Positions 19,029 through 27,819 of a DNA stretch of 63,520 bases are shown piece after piece (position 1 is the stretch's first letter; each line of letters starts with the position of its first letter). The DNA comes from an uncultured Bacteroides sp. (lineage in GTDB: Bacteria > Bacteroidota > Bacteroidia > Bacteroidales > Bacteroidaceae): NCBI RefSeq assembly GCF_910586915.1, contig NZ_CAJULN010000016.1, positions 1 to 63,520 of the forward strand. Reading direction: 5' to 3'. Below the pieces are notes generated by a model that searched no databases, had not been told where the DNA came from, and saw only the letters and a list, made by a program, of their open reading frames with translations. The translations under genes and the position numbers were made by a program.

Positions 19029-20615
19029 TTATTCTTGTACAACCAACCATTCTCCCAAGTTCCTCTTTTCGGCATCAAAAGCAACGCCGACTTTTACTAA
19101 TTGCCTGCCGTCTACAGTATAGGGCAGGAGGTAACCTTTGTCGTCAATTTGCTGTAAGGCTTCTTGGGTAGTGCCGTACAGTTTGAATTCGAATATGTAA
19201 ATATAATCCGCAGTCTTTACGATGGCATCGGCACGTCCGGTAGCAGTACGAATCTCTGCTTGGGTGAACTGTCCCATCAGTTTGAAAACCAGGTAGAATA
19301 CCACTTGGTAGTGACGTTCCGTTTTAGTGTTCAGTTCGTAAGGGAAGTCGGCGAAGAAACAGGTCAGGCGGGTAAGGAAAGCCTCTACGTCGCCACTGCG
19401 TAGTTCGCGGACGAACTTACCGATATAAAAAGATGTATCAGTGGACGCTACCGGAGTATAGAAAGGTGCGGCAAAATTAAGAAAACCGTATTTCACCTCT
19501 TCATTCGGAAAGCCCAGGGTATATTCGCGAAATTCGTTGTTGTATGCTTTTATAGTCAGATATCCGCTTTGATAAATCATCGGAACAGGGTTGCTGATGT
19601 TCCCCCTATTGTCACTCAATGAGGCGGCGGATACTTCAATGCCTTCGAGTTGCCGAAGGTCGAAATCCGTCTTTTTCAGCATCTCTACCAAAAAAGTAGG
19701 AGTTCCACTGGCAAACCAGTAGTCACCGAACCGTGATTTTGAAAGTGCACTAAGTACACTGAAAGGATTGTACATCGGGGTAAATTCCTTTTCCGGAGTG
19801 AAACGGTAACCGTCGTACTGGAGGGTCAGTTGTGCTATTGCTTGCTTGTAAGTTGTTTCCGTCTGTTTTGCCAATGCGTGCAATTCCGGTACAAATGTGG
19901 CTTCGATTTCTTCACACGTCATTCCGCAAAGTGTGTTGTATTCAAGGTCGAAGCTGATGTCATTCAACTGATTGAGTGTGCTGAATATACCCATTTGTGC
20001 AAACTTGGTCACTCCGGTGATAAAGACAAATTGAAGGTACCGGTCGGCATCTTTGAGCACTGTATAGAAAGCAGTTAACGTTTTACGGAAATCATCCTGT
20101 AAGTCGGGATTGTCGAGTGTTTGGAGCATGGGTTTATCATACTCGTCAATAAGTACTACAACACGGCGTCCGGTCTGTTCATAAGCACGTTGGATGATAG
20201 TGGAAAAACGTCCGGAATATGTCATTGTACCTTTGTTAACGCCATACTTTGTTTCCCAGTTTTCCAATTGCAGTTCAAGTATTTTCTCTAATCGTTCGCG
20301 GCTGTCATATTTTTCGGCATTTAGGCTTAAGTGTAACACCGGATATTCATACCAATGCTGCTCCAACTGCTCGATGGCAAGCCCTTTGAACAACTCTTTC
20401 TGTCCTTTGAAGTAGGCTTCGAAGGTAGAAAGCAACAAACTTTTTCCGAAGTGTCGGGGACGGCTGAGAAAACAAGGGATACCTGCTTGAGCCAGGCGAA
20501 ACACAAGGGCTGTCTTATCTACATACACGAATCCTTCTGAACGAAGTTTTTCAAAACTTTGTATCCCTATCGGGAGCTTGCGGAACGTATTCACAGGTAT
20601 ATTCATAACGACCAT
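19029..20615 (-). CDS. AAA-ATPase-like / PD-(D/E)XK nuclease family protein
   Basis: 528 aa. An N-terminal AAA-ATPase-like domain has a P-loop-like SRPRHFGKSLLLS near residues 51-63 and a Walker B-like VVLIDEYDKPM. The C-terminal domain contains GRADAIVKTADYIYIFEFKLYG, the Asp...Glu-x-Lys pattern of PD-(D/E)XK nuclease folds. Such proteins (AAA-ATPase_like plus DUF1703) occur in many copies in Bacteroides, and their biological role is not established. Start may be MVVMNIPV or the MNIPV three codons later. Confidence 0.85.
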   Translation of the reverse strand: MVVMNIPVNTFRKLPIGIQSFEKLRSEGFVYVDKTALVFRLAQAGIPCFLSRPRHFGKSLLLSTFEAYFKGQKELFKGLAIEQLEQHWYEYPVLHLSLNAEKYDSRERLEKILELQLENWETKYGVNKGTMTYSGRFSTIIQRAYEQTGRRVVVLIDEYDKPMLQTLDNPDLQDDFRKTLTAFYTVLKDADRYLQFVFITGVTKFAQMGIFSTLNQLNDISFDLEYNTLCGMTCEEIEATFVPELHALAKQTETTYKQAIAQLTLQYDGYRFTPEKEFTPMYNPFSVLSALSKSRFGDYWFASGTPTFLVEMLKKTDFDLRQLEGIEVSAASLSDNRGNISNPVPMIYQSGYLTIKAYNNEFREYTLGFPNEEVKYGFLNFAAPFYTPVASTDTSFYIGKFVRELRSGDVEAFLTRLTCFFADFPYELNTKTERHYQVVFYLVFKLMGQFTQAEIRTATGRADAIVKTADYIYIFEFKLYGTTQEALQQIDDKGYLLPYTVDGRQLVKVGVAFDAEKRNLGEWLVVQE

Positions 20616-20641
20616 TAGTTTGAATAGAACAATACTATAGG

Positions 20642-20649
20642 CAAAGGTA
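20642..20649 (-). promoter_or_regulatory. -7 box for the AAA-ATPase-like gene
   Basis: TACCTTTG on the minus strand, 27 bases before the start at 20615. Confidence 0.6.
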
Positions 20650-20711
20650 ACAAAACATTTGTATATTACGTAATGAAAAACCTGTAATATTGGCGGCAGG
20701 TATCTATACAG

Positions 20712-20764
20712 ACACGGATTACACGCAGCTCACTTGAGACCGTGAGACCACGTGTAATCCGTGT
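20712..20764. repeat. Nested inverted repeat after fucP
   Basis: A perfect 14-bp inverted repeat (ACACGGATTACACG at 20712-20725, CGTGTAATCCGTGT at 20751-20764) encloses a smaller CTCAC/GTGAG hairpin. It could fold as a cruciform or as the 3' hairpin of the fucP mRNA. There is no T-run on either side, so simple intrinsic termination is doubtful. Confidence 0.8.
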
Positions 20765-20789
20765 GTTGAATAAAAGCAGTAGGTGTATT

Positions 20790-22106
20790 TTACCAGTTCC
20801 TTTTCATCGTCCGATAGCCATAGGCAGTGATTACGAGGAAGCACACTAAAGGCAGGATGAAAGAAACGTTGACGGCCGGCAACCAGGCGATATCTTTCAT
20901 ATCGATGATGCACGCCTGCAACGGAGGAAGTACGGAACCACCTAAGATAGCCATGATAAGTCCGGCTGCTCCGAATTTTGCGTCGTCGCCAAGTCCTTTC
21001 AGGGCAATGCCGTAGATGGTGGGGAACATCAAGGACATACAGGCGGATATTGCTACCAGGCAGTAGATTCCATAGATGTTTTGCAGGAAGATAGCGCCCA
21101 ACGTGAATCCTCCTCCGAAGATTGCGAGAATCATCAGTAGCTTGCCTGCATTGAGATAGCGTAGGATAAAGGTACAGATAAAGCGGCTGATGCAGAAAAT
21201 AACCATTGCGATGATGTTGTACTGCTGCGAAAGAACCTCTGCGCTCTTTTCATCCATACCGAACTCCGGCGACATGAACAGGCGTGTACCGTATTGGATA
21301 ATGAACGTCCAGCACATGATTTGTGCGCCTACATAAAAGAATTGGGCGATGACACCTTCGCGATAACGGGTTTGGGTAAAGATGCGTTTCAGTGTCGGGA
21401 AGAAATCGATGTTGTGGTTCAGGTCTCCGCTTTTCGGCATTTTTACGAAACGTATCAGCAGCAGCATTGCCACGATGATTAACCCGATGGTGAGGTAAGG
21501 GGCGATTAAGACACTGAGGTCACTCTCTTTGATGGCCTGAAATTCAGTTTCATTGAGCAAGGCACGTTCCTCGCTGCTCATGGGATGCAGTTTGGCTTGG
21601 ATAAACTGCATGGCTACATACATTCCGAGGAGCGAACCCATCGGATTGAACGATTGCGCGAGGTTCAGACGGCGGGTAGCAGTCTCTTCCGTTCCCATTG
21701 AGAGGATATACGGGTTACAACTTGTTTCGAGGAAAGAAAGTCCGCAGGTCAGGATAAAGTAGGCAAGCAGGAACGGATAATATTCCCCCGTCATTTTGGC
21801 AGGGAAGAATAAGAAAGCTCCGAAGGCGTACATACCGAGTCCTAACAGCACACCGGCTTTGTAGGAGAAACGGCGGATGAACATTGCCGCCGGGAAAGCC
21901 ATCGCGAAATATCCGCCATAGAAGGCTACCTGCACCAGTGCGCCGTCGGTTGCGCTCATACGGAAGATTTTGGAAAATGCTTTCACCATCGGATTGGTGA
22001 TATCGTTGGCAAATCCCCACAACGCAAAACAAGAAGTAATGAGAATGAAGGGGATAAGATAACTGACACCATCTTTGGATAAGATGGACTGTTTTGTTGG
22101 TTTCAT
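20790..22106 (-). CDS. fucP: L-fucose:H+ symporter
   Basis: Major-facilitator permease of 438 aa with about twelve membrane helices, last gene of the fucose operon. Family-typical stretches include LITSCFALWGFANDITNPMVKAFSKIFRM near the N-terminus, where the E. coli FucP Asp46-containing helix lies, and FLETSCNPYILSMG in helix 4. The start ATG is 22 bases after the mutarotase stop. Imports fucose into the cytoplasm for the isomerase encoded upstream. Confidence 0.93.
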   Translation of the reverse strand: MKPTKQSILSKDGVSYLIPFILITSCFALWGFANDITNPMVKAFSKIFRMSATDGALVQVAFYGGYFAMAFPAAMFIRRFSYKAGVLLGLGMYAFGAFLFFPAKMTGEYYPFLLAYFILTCGLSFLETSCNPYILSMGTEETATRRLNLAQSFNPMGSLLGMYVAMQFIQAKLHPMSSEERALLNETEFQAIKESDLSVLIAPYLTIGLIIVAMLLLIRFVKMPKSGDLNHNIDFFPTLKRIFTQTRYREGVIAQFFYVGAQIMCWTFIIQYGTRLFMSPEFGMDEKSAEVLSQQYNIIAMVIFCISRFICTFILRYLNAGKLLMILAIFGGGFTLGAIFLQNIYGIYCLVAISACMSLMFPTIYGIALKGLGDDAKFGAAGLIMAILGGSVLPPLQACIIDMKDIAWLPAVNVSFILPLVCFLVITAYGYRTMKRNW

Positions 22107-22128
22107 GGTTCTTTCTGGTTGTTTATTA

Positions 22129-22521
22129 TTAGGTAGTGTACAAGTGAAACATTCTCTCCATCGGTTTCCATTTCTCCGCCGAACTCATTCCGGGAGCGGC
22201 TTGCTGGAAGACAGCCATATATTCCTCCCATTCCTGTTGTCGGGGGAGAGTGTTCAGGCGTGCCATTGCCGTATCCCAGTCAAAGTCGAGCGGCGTTTCT
22301 ACAATCATGAACAGGCGTGTGCCGTGAATATAAATTTCCATTTCGAGGATACCTACTTCGCGGATGCCTGCAAGGATTTCGGACCATACTTCCCCCTTGC
22401 TGTGTCTTTTGCGGTATTCGGCAATCAATTCCGGAGAGTCGCGCAAATCAAGCGTCTGGCAGTAGCGTTTCACGGGTACTTGGTAAGATTGGACTTGATA
22501 ACCGTTTTGAGGTGTTTCCAT
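22129..22521 (-). CDS. L-rhamnose mutarotase-family protein (probable fucose mutarotase)
   Basis: 130 aa of the RhaM-like mutarotase family, which interconverts alpha and beta sugar anomers. Visible family features are RYCQTLDLRDSPELIAEYRKRHS (catalytic His region) and the C-terminal EKWKPMERMFHL. The open frame begins earlier at 22563, but that start would overlap fucK; the internal ATG at 22521 (METPQNG) gives normal length and a seven-base gap. Placed between fucK and fucP, it probably acts on fucose rather than rhamnose, an inference from context. Confidence 0.87.
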   Translation of the reverse strand: METPQNGYQVQSYQVPVKRYCQTLDLRDSPELIAEYRKRHSKGEVWSEILAGIREVGILEMEIYIHGTRLFMIVETPLDFDWDTAMARLNTLPRQQEWEEYMAVFQQAAPGMSSAEKWKPMERMFHLYTT

Positions 22522-22528
22522 ATACTTT

Positions 22529-23962
22529 TTATTTTTTAGGGTAATACACTTGTGATGTAACACTGTGTGTTACGATTTCTCTCAATGCTCGAAGGTCGGC
22601 AATTTCCCCTTTGGCCATCGCCTGTGTCAGAATATTGCCTATTGCGGTAGCTTCTACAGGACCGGCGTATACGGGAATACCGAGTTCGTCGGCTGTCAGT
22701 TGGTTGAGCAGTTTGTTCTGCGAACCTCCTCCGATGATATTCAACTGTCGAATCGGGGAGGGGAGACAACGGTTGAGTTGTTCCACTGCCTGCCGGTATT
22801 TGAACGCTAACGACTGGAGCACGCATCTGACGATTTCCGCTTTATCCTGTGGAACCTGGAATCCGTGCTTCCGACAATAGTCAAGAAGGGCGGTTTCCAT
22901 ATTTTCCGGGTTCATAAAGGCATCGTCGTCAACCGGAATGATGGTGTCAATCCCAGCCTGTTCAGCCTGTGGGATGATGGTGTCGTAGCTTTGTTCTTCT
23001 CCGCGTGCTTTCCATTCGCTCATTAGGCGTTGCAGAATCCACAATCCGGTGATGTTCTGCAAGAAACGGATGCGGCCTCCCACACCGCCTTCGTTGGTAA
23101 ACTGAGCCTGGCGAGCCTCTTCTGTCAATATCGGTTCGTCTGTTTCTACTCCCAACAGTGACCAAGTGCCCGAACTGAGGAAAGCAATGGGATATTCCGT
23201 GGCGGGAACGGCAGCTACGGCACTGGCGGTATCATGCGACCCTACTGCGATGACGTCTACGGCACCCAATCCCGTTTCGCGGGCAATTTCCTCTTTCAGT
23301 GTACCTCTGATTGTTCCGGGAAAGACGATTTCGCCGAACAGATGTTCGGGAAGTCCTAAGGCGCGGATAGTAGGGACAGACCAGGCGCGTTGGCGTGCGT
23401 CAAGCAATTCGGAAGTAGAAGCGATGCAGTATTCGTTGTTGGCTACTCCCGTCAGGAAATAGCTGAAGAGGTCGGGCATGAATAAGAGTCGGCTGGCAAG
23501 TTCCAGTTGGGTCTCTTGGCGCATCTTCATGCTGTAGAGTTGGAACAGCGTATTGATTGCCATTACCTGGATTCCGGTGTCGGCATAGTGCGCTTGTTCG
23601 TTCAGAATTTTGAATACTTCCGCCGGCATTCCCTCTGTCCGTGCATCCCGGTAGCAAACCGGATTTCCTAACAGGTTGCCATATTTGTCAATCAGCCCGA
23701 AGTCTACTCCCCAGGTGTCGATACCGATTCCTTGTACGTTGTATCCTTTTTGTGCCGCCAGTTTAAGCCCCGTTTTCATCTCTTCAAAAAGAGCGGGGAA
23801 GTCCCAGTAAACATGATTGCCGAGTTTTACCTGGCGGTTGGGGAAACGATGTATCTCTTCCAGTACCAACTTTCCGTGCAGGAGGGAGCCGGCGATGACT
23901 CGCCCGCTTCCTCCTCCAAAGTCGGCTGCTAAATATGTGTTTCTGATGGTATCTTTCATCAT
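22529..23962 (-). CDS. fucK: FGGY-family kinase, L-fuculokinase (rhamnulokinase-like)
   Basis: Sugar kinase of 477 aa. The start AADFGGGSGRVIAGSL is the phosphate-1 motif, GIGIDTWGVDFGLID the next conserved block and AVGSHDTASAVAAVPA the interdomain region, while ALSLA-type LQSLAFKYRQAVEQLN and IIGGGSQNKLLNQLTAD mark the adenosine side. In sequence it resembles rhamnulokinases, but its place between fucA and fucP points to fuculose phosphorylation. It begins 18 bases after fucA and ends seven bases before the mutarotase gene. Confidence 0.88.
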   Translation of the reverse strand: MMKDTIRNTYLAADFGGGSGRVIAGSLLHGKLVLEEIHRFPNRQVKLGNHVYWDFPALFEEMKTGLKLAAQKGYNVQGIGIDTWGVDFGLIDKYGNLLGNPVCYRDARTEGMPAEVFKILNEQAHYADTGIQVMAINTLFQLYSMKMRQETQLELASRLLFMPDLFSYFLTGVANNEYCIASTSELLDARQRAWSVPTIRALGLPEHLFGEIVFPGTIRGTLKEEIARETGLGAVDVIAVGSHDTASAVAAVPATEYPIAFLSSGTWSLLGVETDEPILTEEARQAQFTNEGGVGGRIRFLQNITGLWILQRLMSEWKARGEEQSYDTIIPQAEQAGIDTIIPVDDDAFMNPENMETALLDYCRKHGFQVPQDKAEIVRCVLQSLAFKYRQAVEQLNRCLPSPIRQLNIIGGGSQNKLLNQLTADELGIPVYAGPVEATAIGNILTQAMAKGEIADLRALREIVTHSVTSQVYYPKK

Positions 23963-23980
23963 ATAGGGTATGTACGGAGG

Positions 23981-24622
23981 TTATTTTGTTTTCTTTCCTA
24001 ATACATAGATTTCCAAATCTTCAATCTCTTCCGGTGTCAGTACGGAATAATCGCCGCCGGACTGAACGATGATGCGGCAAGCCATTTCAAAGAAAGTGGC
24101 ACGTTCGTATACTTGGTCGAAGTCTTTGCCGCAGACTACCTGGCCGTGGTTGGTCAGCAACACGGAGTTGTGGTTCAGCATGGCTTCCACTACCGCTTTG
24201 GCAAGTTCCGGAGAGCCGGGGCGGTAATAAGGAATGACGGGAATTTCCGAACCTATATGGCAGGGTATTTCGGCTGTTACGTTGAAGTTGGTCGGCTTGT
24301 TTTTCATGCAAGAGACGGCTGTGGCATATTCTGACTGGAAATGGAGCACTACATTCACGTCCGGACGCTCGCGGAGAATACCCAAGTGGAAAGTACTTTC
24401 CATCGAAGGTTTTACGCCGTTGGTCGGTGTTCCGCTGGCGATATTGCAGATGGAAACTTTCTCTTTGTAAAGGTTGGGAACCCAAGAACCCGTGCCGGAA
24501 ATCAGTGCTTCTTCGCCGATTCTCCATGAAAGGTTACCGCTGCTGCAAAGCATCAGTTTGGCGTCTCCGTAGCGATGTGCTTGTTCTATGAATTGTTCGA
24601 TATGTTCGTTGGTAATCATCAT
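23981..24622 (-). CDS. fucA: Class II aldolase, L-fuculose-1-phosphate aldolase
   Basis: Splits fuculose-1-phosphate into DHAP and L-lactaldehyde; 213 aa, the usual length. The phosphate-binding SSGNLSWRIGEEALISGTGS is near the N-terminus and the acid/base Glu candidate is in SMESTFH (about residue 75). The zinc-site segment reads VVLHFQSEYATAVS, so the classical His-x-His pair is His94-Phe-Gln96 here; the third ligand is His159 in LTNHGQVVCG. Part of the fuc operon after a 155-base spacer holding a long inverted repeat. Confidence 0.9.
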   Translation of the reverse strand: MMITNEHIEQFIEQAHRYGDAKLMLCSSGNLSWRIGEEALISGTGSWVPNLYKEKVSICNIASGTPTNGVKPSMESTFHLGILRERPDVNVVLHFQSEYATAVSCMKNKPTNFNVTAEIPCHIGSEIPVIPYYRPGSPELAKAVVEAMLNHNSVLLTNHGQVVCGKDFDQVYERATFFEMACRIIVQSGGDYSVLTPEEIEDLEIYVLGKKTK

Positions 24623-24680
24623 TGCAAAGATAAAAAAATAGAATTAAGTAGGTCGAAATTATTTTTATTTAGACAAACGA

Positions 24681-24766
24681 ACAAAAGAACATAAGGTCGG
24701 TGTTAATCGAAGATTCATAGCCGTTTTATTGAAGTTGTTTCATCTTTCATCCTTATGTTCTTTTGT
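24681..24766 (-). promoter_or_regulatory. Inverted repeat in the fucI-fucA spacer
   Basis: ACAAAAGAACATAAGG (24681-24696) and its exact complement (24751-24766) form a 16-bp stem around 54 bases. It sits in the only long gap within the fuc operon, so it may act as an mRNA-processing or stabilising hairpin or a partial terminator between fucI and the downstream genes. Confidence 0.7.
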
Positions 24767-24777
24767 CTCTGTTGAAA

Positions 24778-26553
24778 TTATTTATAGATAGGACCGTAAG
24801 TGGTGCAAGCTCTGTAGTCAGCTCCTTCCTTATCCATGCCGAATGCATTCCAAGCAGCCGGACGGAAGATTTCGGTGTCCTCTACGTTGTGCATACATAC
24901 GGGAATGCGGAGCATGGAAGCGAGTGTGATTAAGTCCTGGCCGATATGTCCGTAGCTGATAGCACCGTGATTGGCTCCCCAGTTGTTCATTACTGAATAT
25001 ACGTCTTTGAAAGCCGGTTTATCGCACAAGCGGGGTACAAACCAAGTGGTAGGCCATGTCGGGTCAGTACGCATATTCAGTTTTTGGTGGATTTCAGCAT
25101 CTATTTCCACCGTCCATCCTTCTGCGATTTGCAATACGGGGCCGAGACCTTTAATCAGGTTCAGACGCATCATCGTGACAGGCATTCCGCCTTTTGACAG
25201 GAAGTTGGAAGAGAAACCGCCGCCGCGGAAGTAATCGCGGTCTGCCGGATACCAGGTTGTTGCTTTCAAGCAGTTTTCCACGTCAGCATCGGTCAGGTTC
25301 CACGGTTCTTTCATTACGGGGTTGCCAGCTTCGTCTGTAGACTGTCCCGAACCATCGAGAGTGGTTGCTCCGGAGTTGATAAGGTGGATGATACCGTTGG
25401 CGGCCAAGCCCGTCAGTTCTTTGCCCGTCACACGTTTCACGGCTTCGGGGCTCCAGTAGGTACGTACGTCGGAGAATATTTGTGCGCGGTTGGTCAACAG
25501 GTGTCCGAACAACATGGCGATGCCGTTACAAGCATCATTTTCGGTAGCTACCACAAATGCTTCGCGTATTCCGTTCCAGTCGAAAGAGGTATTGAGCAGC
25601 GCTTCGGGGTAGTCGCCGTTCGGGTAGAAGTCCGTCCATTGGCGTTGACCCTGGAAACCGGCTGCGATGGCGTTGTGTCCCAGCGCTTCTTCCTTGAATC
25701 CCATTTCTTTCAGTTTGGGGTTACCGGTCATAAGGTCGCGCATGATGATGGTCATTTTCACGATAAATTCCCAGTCGGCGTCTTTCTGCTCGCGCGTCTT
25801 GCGTTTTTCGGGACGGTTCTTGAAGTCGTCTCCTTCGTTTACTTTGCAATGTTGTTCTGTCCACGCCATTGCTTTCGCATATTCTTCTTGGTCGTAAATA
25901 CCTTCGTCCATACGGCGGATGATTTCCGTAAGGTCGATGGATTCATTGCGCATACCCAGATATTCTTGGAAGAAATCGGGGTTGACAATAGAGCCGGCGA
26001 TACCCATAGATACGCTACCCATCGACAAATAGGATTTACCCCTCATGGTAGCTACTGCCTGTGCGGCACGTGCAAAGCGAAGAATCTTTTCCGCTACGTC
26101 TTCGGGGATGGTGTTATCGTCCAAATCCTGCACGTCGTGTCCGTAAATACCGAATGCGGGAAGACCTTTCTGTGCGTGTCCTGCCAGTACGGCTGCCAGA
26201 TATACCGCACCCGGACGTTCGGTTCCGTTGAATCCCCAAACGGCTTTCGGATAGTAGGGGTTCATGTCCATTGTCTCAGCGCCGTAGCACCAGCAGGAAG
26301 TTACGGTGATGGTAGAACCCACGCCTTCTCTTTCGAACTTTTCGGCACACGCCGCGCTTTCGGCTACACGGCCGATGGTGCTGTCGGCAATGACGCACTC
26401 TACCGGACTGCCGTCGCCGTTTTTCAAGTTGCTGCTGATTAACTCGGCTACTGCTTTAGCCAGATTCATTGTCTTTTCTTCAAGGCTTTCGCGAACGCCG
26501 CCCTGGCGACCGTCGATAGTGGGACGAATCCCGATTTTCGGATACTTCTTCAT
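24778..26553 (-). CDS. fucI: L-fucose isomerase
   Basis: Converts L-fucose to L-fuculose, first step of the pathway. From the ATG at 26553 (MKKYPKIGIRPTIDGRQGG) the protein is 591 aa, the same length as E. coli FucI. The frame is open 63 bases further up, but that stretch covers the candidate FucR operator, so the internal start is preferred. Conserved regions include the N-terminal ESLEEKTMNLA, FVVATENDACNGIAMLFGHLL (metal-site Glu) and the C-terminal NNWGANHGAISYGHIGQDLITLAS. Confidence 0.96.
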   Translation of the reverse strand: MKKYPKIGIRPTIDGRQGGVRESLEEKTMNLAKAVAELISSNLKNGDGSPVECVIADSTIGRVAESAACAEKFEREGVGSTITVTSCWCYGAETMDMNPYYPKAVWGFNGTERPGAVYLAAVLAGHAQKGLPAFGIYGHDVQDLDDNTIPEDVAEKILRFARAAQAVATMRGKSYLSMGSVSMGIAGSIVNPDFFQEYLGMRNESIDLTEIIRRMDEGIYDQEEYAKAMAWTEQHCKVNEGDDFKNRPEKRKTREQKDADWEFIVKMTIIMRDLMTGNPKLKEMGFKEEALGHNAIAAGFQGQRQWTDFYPNGDYPEALLNTSFDWNGIREAFVVATENDACNGIAMLFGHLLTNRAQIFSDVRTYWSPEAVKRVTGKELTGLAANGIIHLINSGATTLDGSGQSTDEAGNPVMKEPWNLTDADVENCLKATTWYPADRDYFRGGGFSSNFLSKGGMPVTMMRLNLIKGLGPVLQIAEGWTVEIDAEIHQKLNMRTDPTWPTTWFVPRLCDKPAFKDVYSVMNNWGANHGAISYGHIGQDLITLASMLRIPVCMHNVEDTEIFRPAAWNAFGMDKEGADYRACTTYGPIYK

Positions 26554-26586
26554 GATTTCTTTATGAATTATATAGTTAATTGATAT

Positions 26587-26606
26587 CTGTGCTGAACTAT
26601 GCTGAT
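26587..26606 (-). promoter_or_regulatory. Candidate FucR operator upstream of fucI
   Basis: CTGTGCTGAACTATGCTGAT on the plus strand is identical over 20 bases to a copy upstream of fucR. On the minus strand it holds two TCAGCA direct repeats spaced ten bases, one helical turn, just before the fucI start. Confidence 0.75.
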
Positions 26607-26621
26607 TATGTGACAAAAAAA

Positions 26622-27617
26622 TTAAAGCGACTTCCGGAGCCTGACCTCCGTAGGCAGGTACTTCCGTATAGGCGCATCATTAAGAACGAAGTTGGCCGCT
26701 TCGTTTCCCATCATCTCCCAATCAATGCTCAATGACGTGATTCCCTCGTCAATAACTTCGTAAGAAGGGATGTCGTTGTAGGCAAGCAGACCGAAATCTT
26801 TTCCACATTTCAGCCCTTCGCGTCTTCCCAGTTTTACCACCTTTACCACATCTTGTTGCTTGATGGCGATGTAGGCCGTTTCTTTCCGTACCACCAAGTC
26901 TTCGATGTCTTCCTCTATCTCGTACAGGAACCCTTGCTCGTAGCAGAAGCGGATGAAATATTCTTTGCTGCTTTGCGGATGTTTCAGCCCTTGTGAGAAC
27001 AGGAAAACGATTTGGCGGTATTTATGCATTCTGTCTTTCAGCGTCATTAGTGCCTGGTAGAATCCTTCGTCGAAGTCTTGACAGATGTGGAAATACTTGT
27101 CTTTCTTGAATTTGCCGAAGTCGAGCAGTAATAACCTGCCGGGTTGAATTTTATTCAAGGCCGTGCTGAATTTCTCATTGTCGAAATTCATCACTATATA
27201 TTTGTTGTATTTTCCTGTCGATTCACGGATAATGGTATTGAATAGCCGTTCGTTGTATTGGTGAAACAGCAGGTCTACTTTGTGATTGATGGGCAGACGT
27301 TTCACAAAACTGTTGTACAATGCTTCCTTGAACGGAGTATATTGGTCGAGCAGTAAGAGTACGTTAGTCACCTGGCTTGTTACATAATACCCTTTGCCGG
27401 GGGTAGAGTCAATCAATCCCCGCTCGCGTAAATCGAGGAAGGCTTTGAATACGGTATCGCGTGATACTCCATATTGTGCGCTTAGCCGATTGATGGAAGG
27501 CAAAGAATCTCCTTCGCGGAATTCTTTTCGGGAGATGGCTTGGCTGAGGGCGTCTGCCAATTGCGTTACCTTGCTTACCTGTTGTCCGAATGTTGCTTTC
27601 CTATCCGTTCGTCTCAT
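26622..27617 (-). CDS. fucR: GntR-family fucose repressor
   Basis: 331 aa. Residues ~15-80 form a GntR winged helix (SLPSINRLSAQYGVSRDTVFKAFLDLRERGLIDSTPGKGYYV). The remainder resembles a LacI/periplasmic-binding-like sensor domain (HICQDFDEGFYQAL, GLLAYNDIPSYEVIDEGITSLSIDW). In B. thetaiotaomicron FucR represses the fucose genes and responds to fucose, and the identical context here supports the same role. A 20-bp sequence shared by the fucI and fucR promoters is the likely binding site, implying autoregulation. Confidence 0.9.
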   Translation of the reverse strand: MRRTDRKATFGQQVSKVTQLADALSQAISRKEFREGDSLPSINRLSAQYGVSRDTVFKAFLDLRERGLIDSTPGKGYYVTSQVTNVLLLLDQYTPFKEALYNSFVKRLPINHKVDLLFHQYNERLFNTIIRESTGKYNKYIVMNFDNEKFSTALNKIQPGRLLLLDFGKFKKDKYFHICQDFDEGFYQALMTLKDRMHKYRQIVFLFSQGLKHPQSSKEYFIRFCYEQGFLYEIEEDIEDLVVRKETAYIAIKQQDVVKVVKLGRREGLKCGKDFGLLAYNDIPSYEVIDEGITSLSIDWEMMGNEAANFVLNDAPIRKYLPTEVRLRKSL

Positions 27618-27637
27618 ACTGTTGTTATAAGTGATGA

Positions 27638-27657
27638 CTGTGCTGAACTATGCTGAT
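27638..27657 (-). promoter_or_regulatory. Candidate FucR operator upstream of fucR
   Basis: Exact copy of the 20-bp sequence at 26587-26606. It lies directly downstream of the -7 box (27659-27666), over the expected transcription start, a classic repressor position. Confidence 0.75.
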
Positions 27658-27658
27658 G

Positions 27659-27666
27659 CAAAGTAA
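27659..27666 (-). promoter_or_regulatory. -7-like box for fucR
   Basis: TTACTTTG on the minus strand, one mismatch to TAnnTTTG, abutting the candidate operator. Confidence 0.5.
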
Positions 27667-27742
27667 GGCATTTTATTTTAAATAAAATAAATTATTTGTT
27701 ATGTTTTAGAGCATATTTCATCTGTGTTGCTTTGGGGTGAAC

Positions 27743-27780
27743 AAAAAAAATCCCCTCCGGCACAACACCGGAGAGGATTT
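27743..27780 (-). terminator. Terminator of rpsP
   Basis: Minus-strand stem CCTCTCCGG/CCGGAGGGG followed by eight T, 40 bases after the S16 stop. Confidence 0.88.
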
Positions 27781-27819
27781 ATCGCTTTTTCCTGATTTCT
27801 TGTTCGGAATCTGCCGAAA

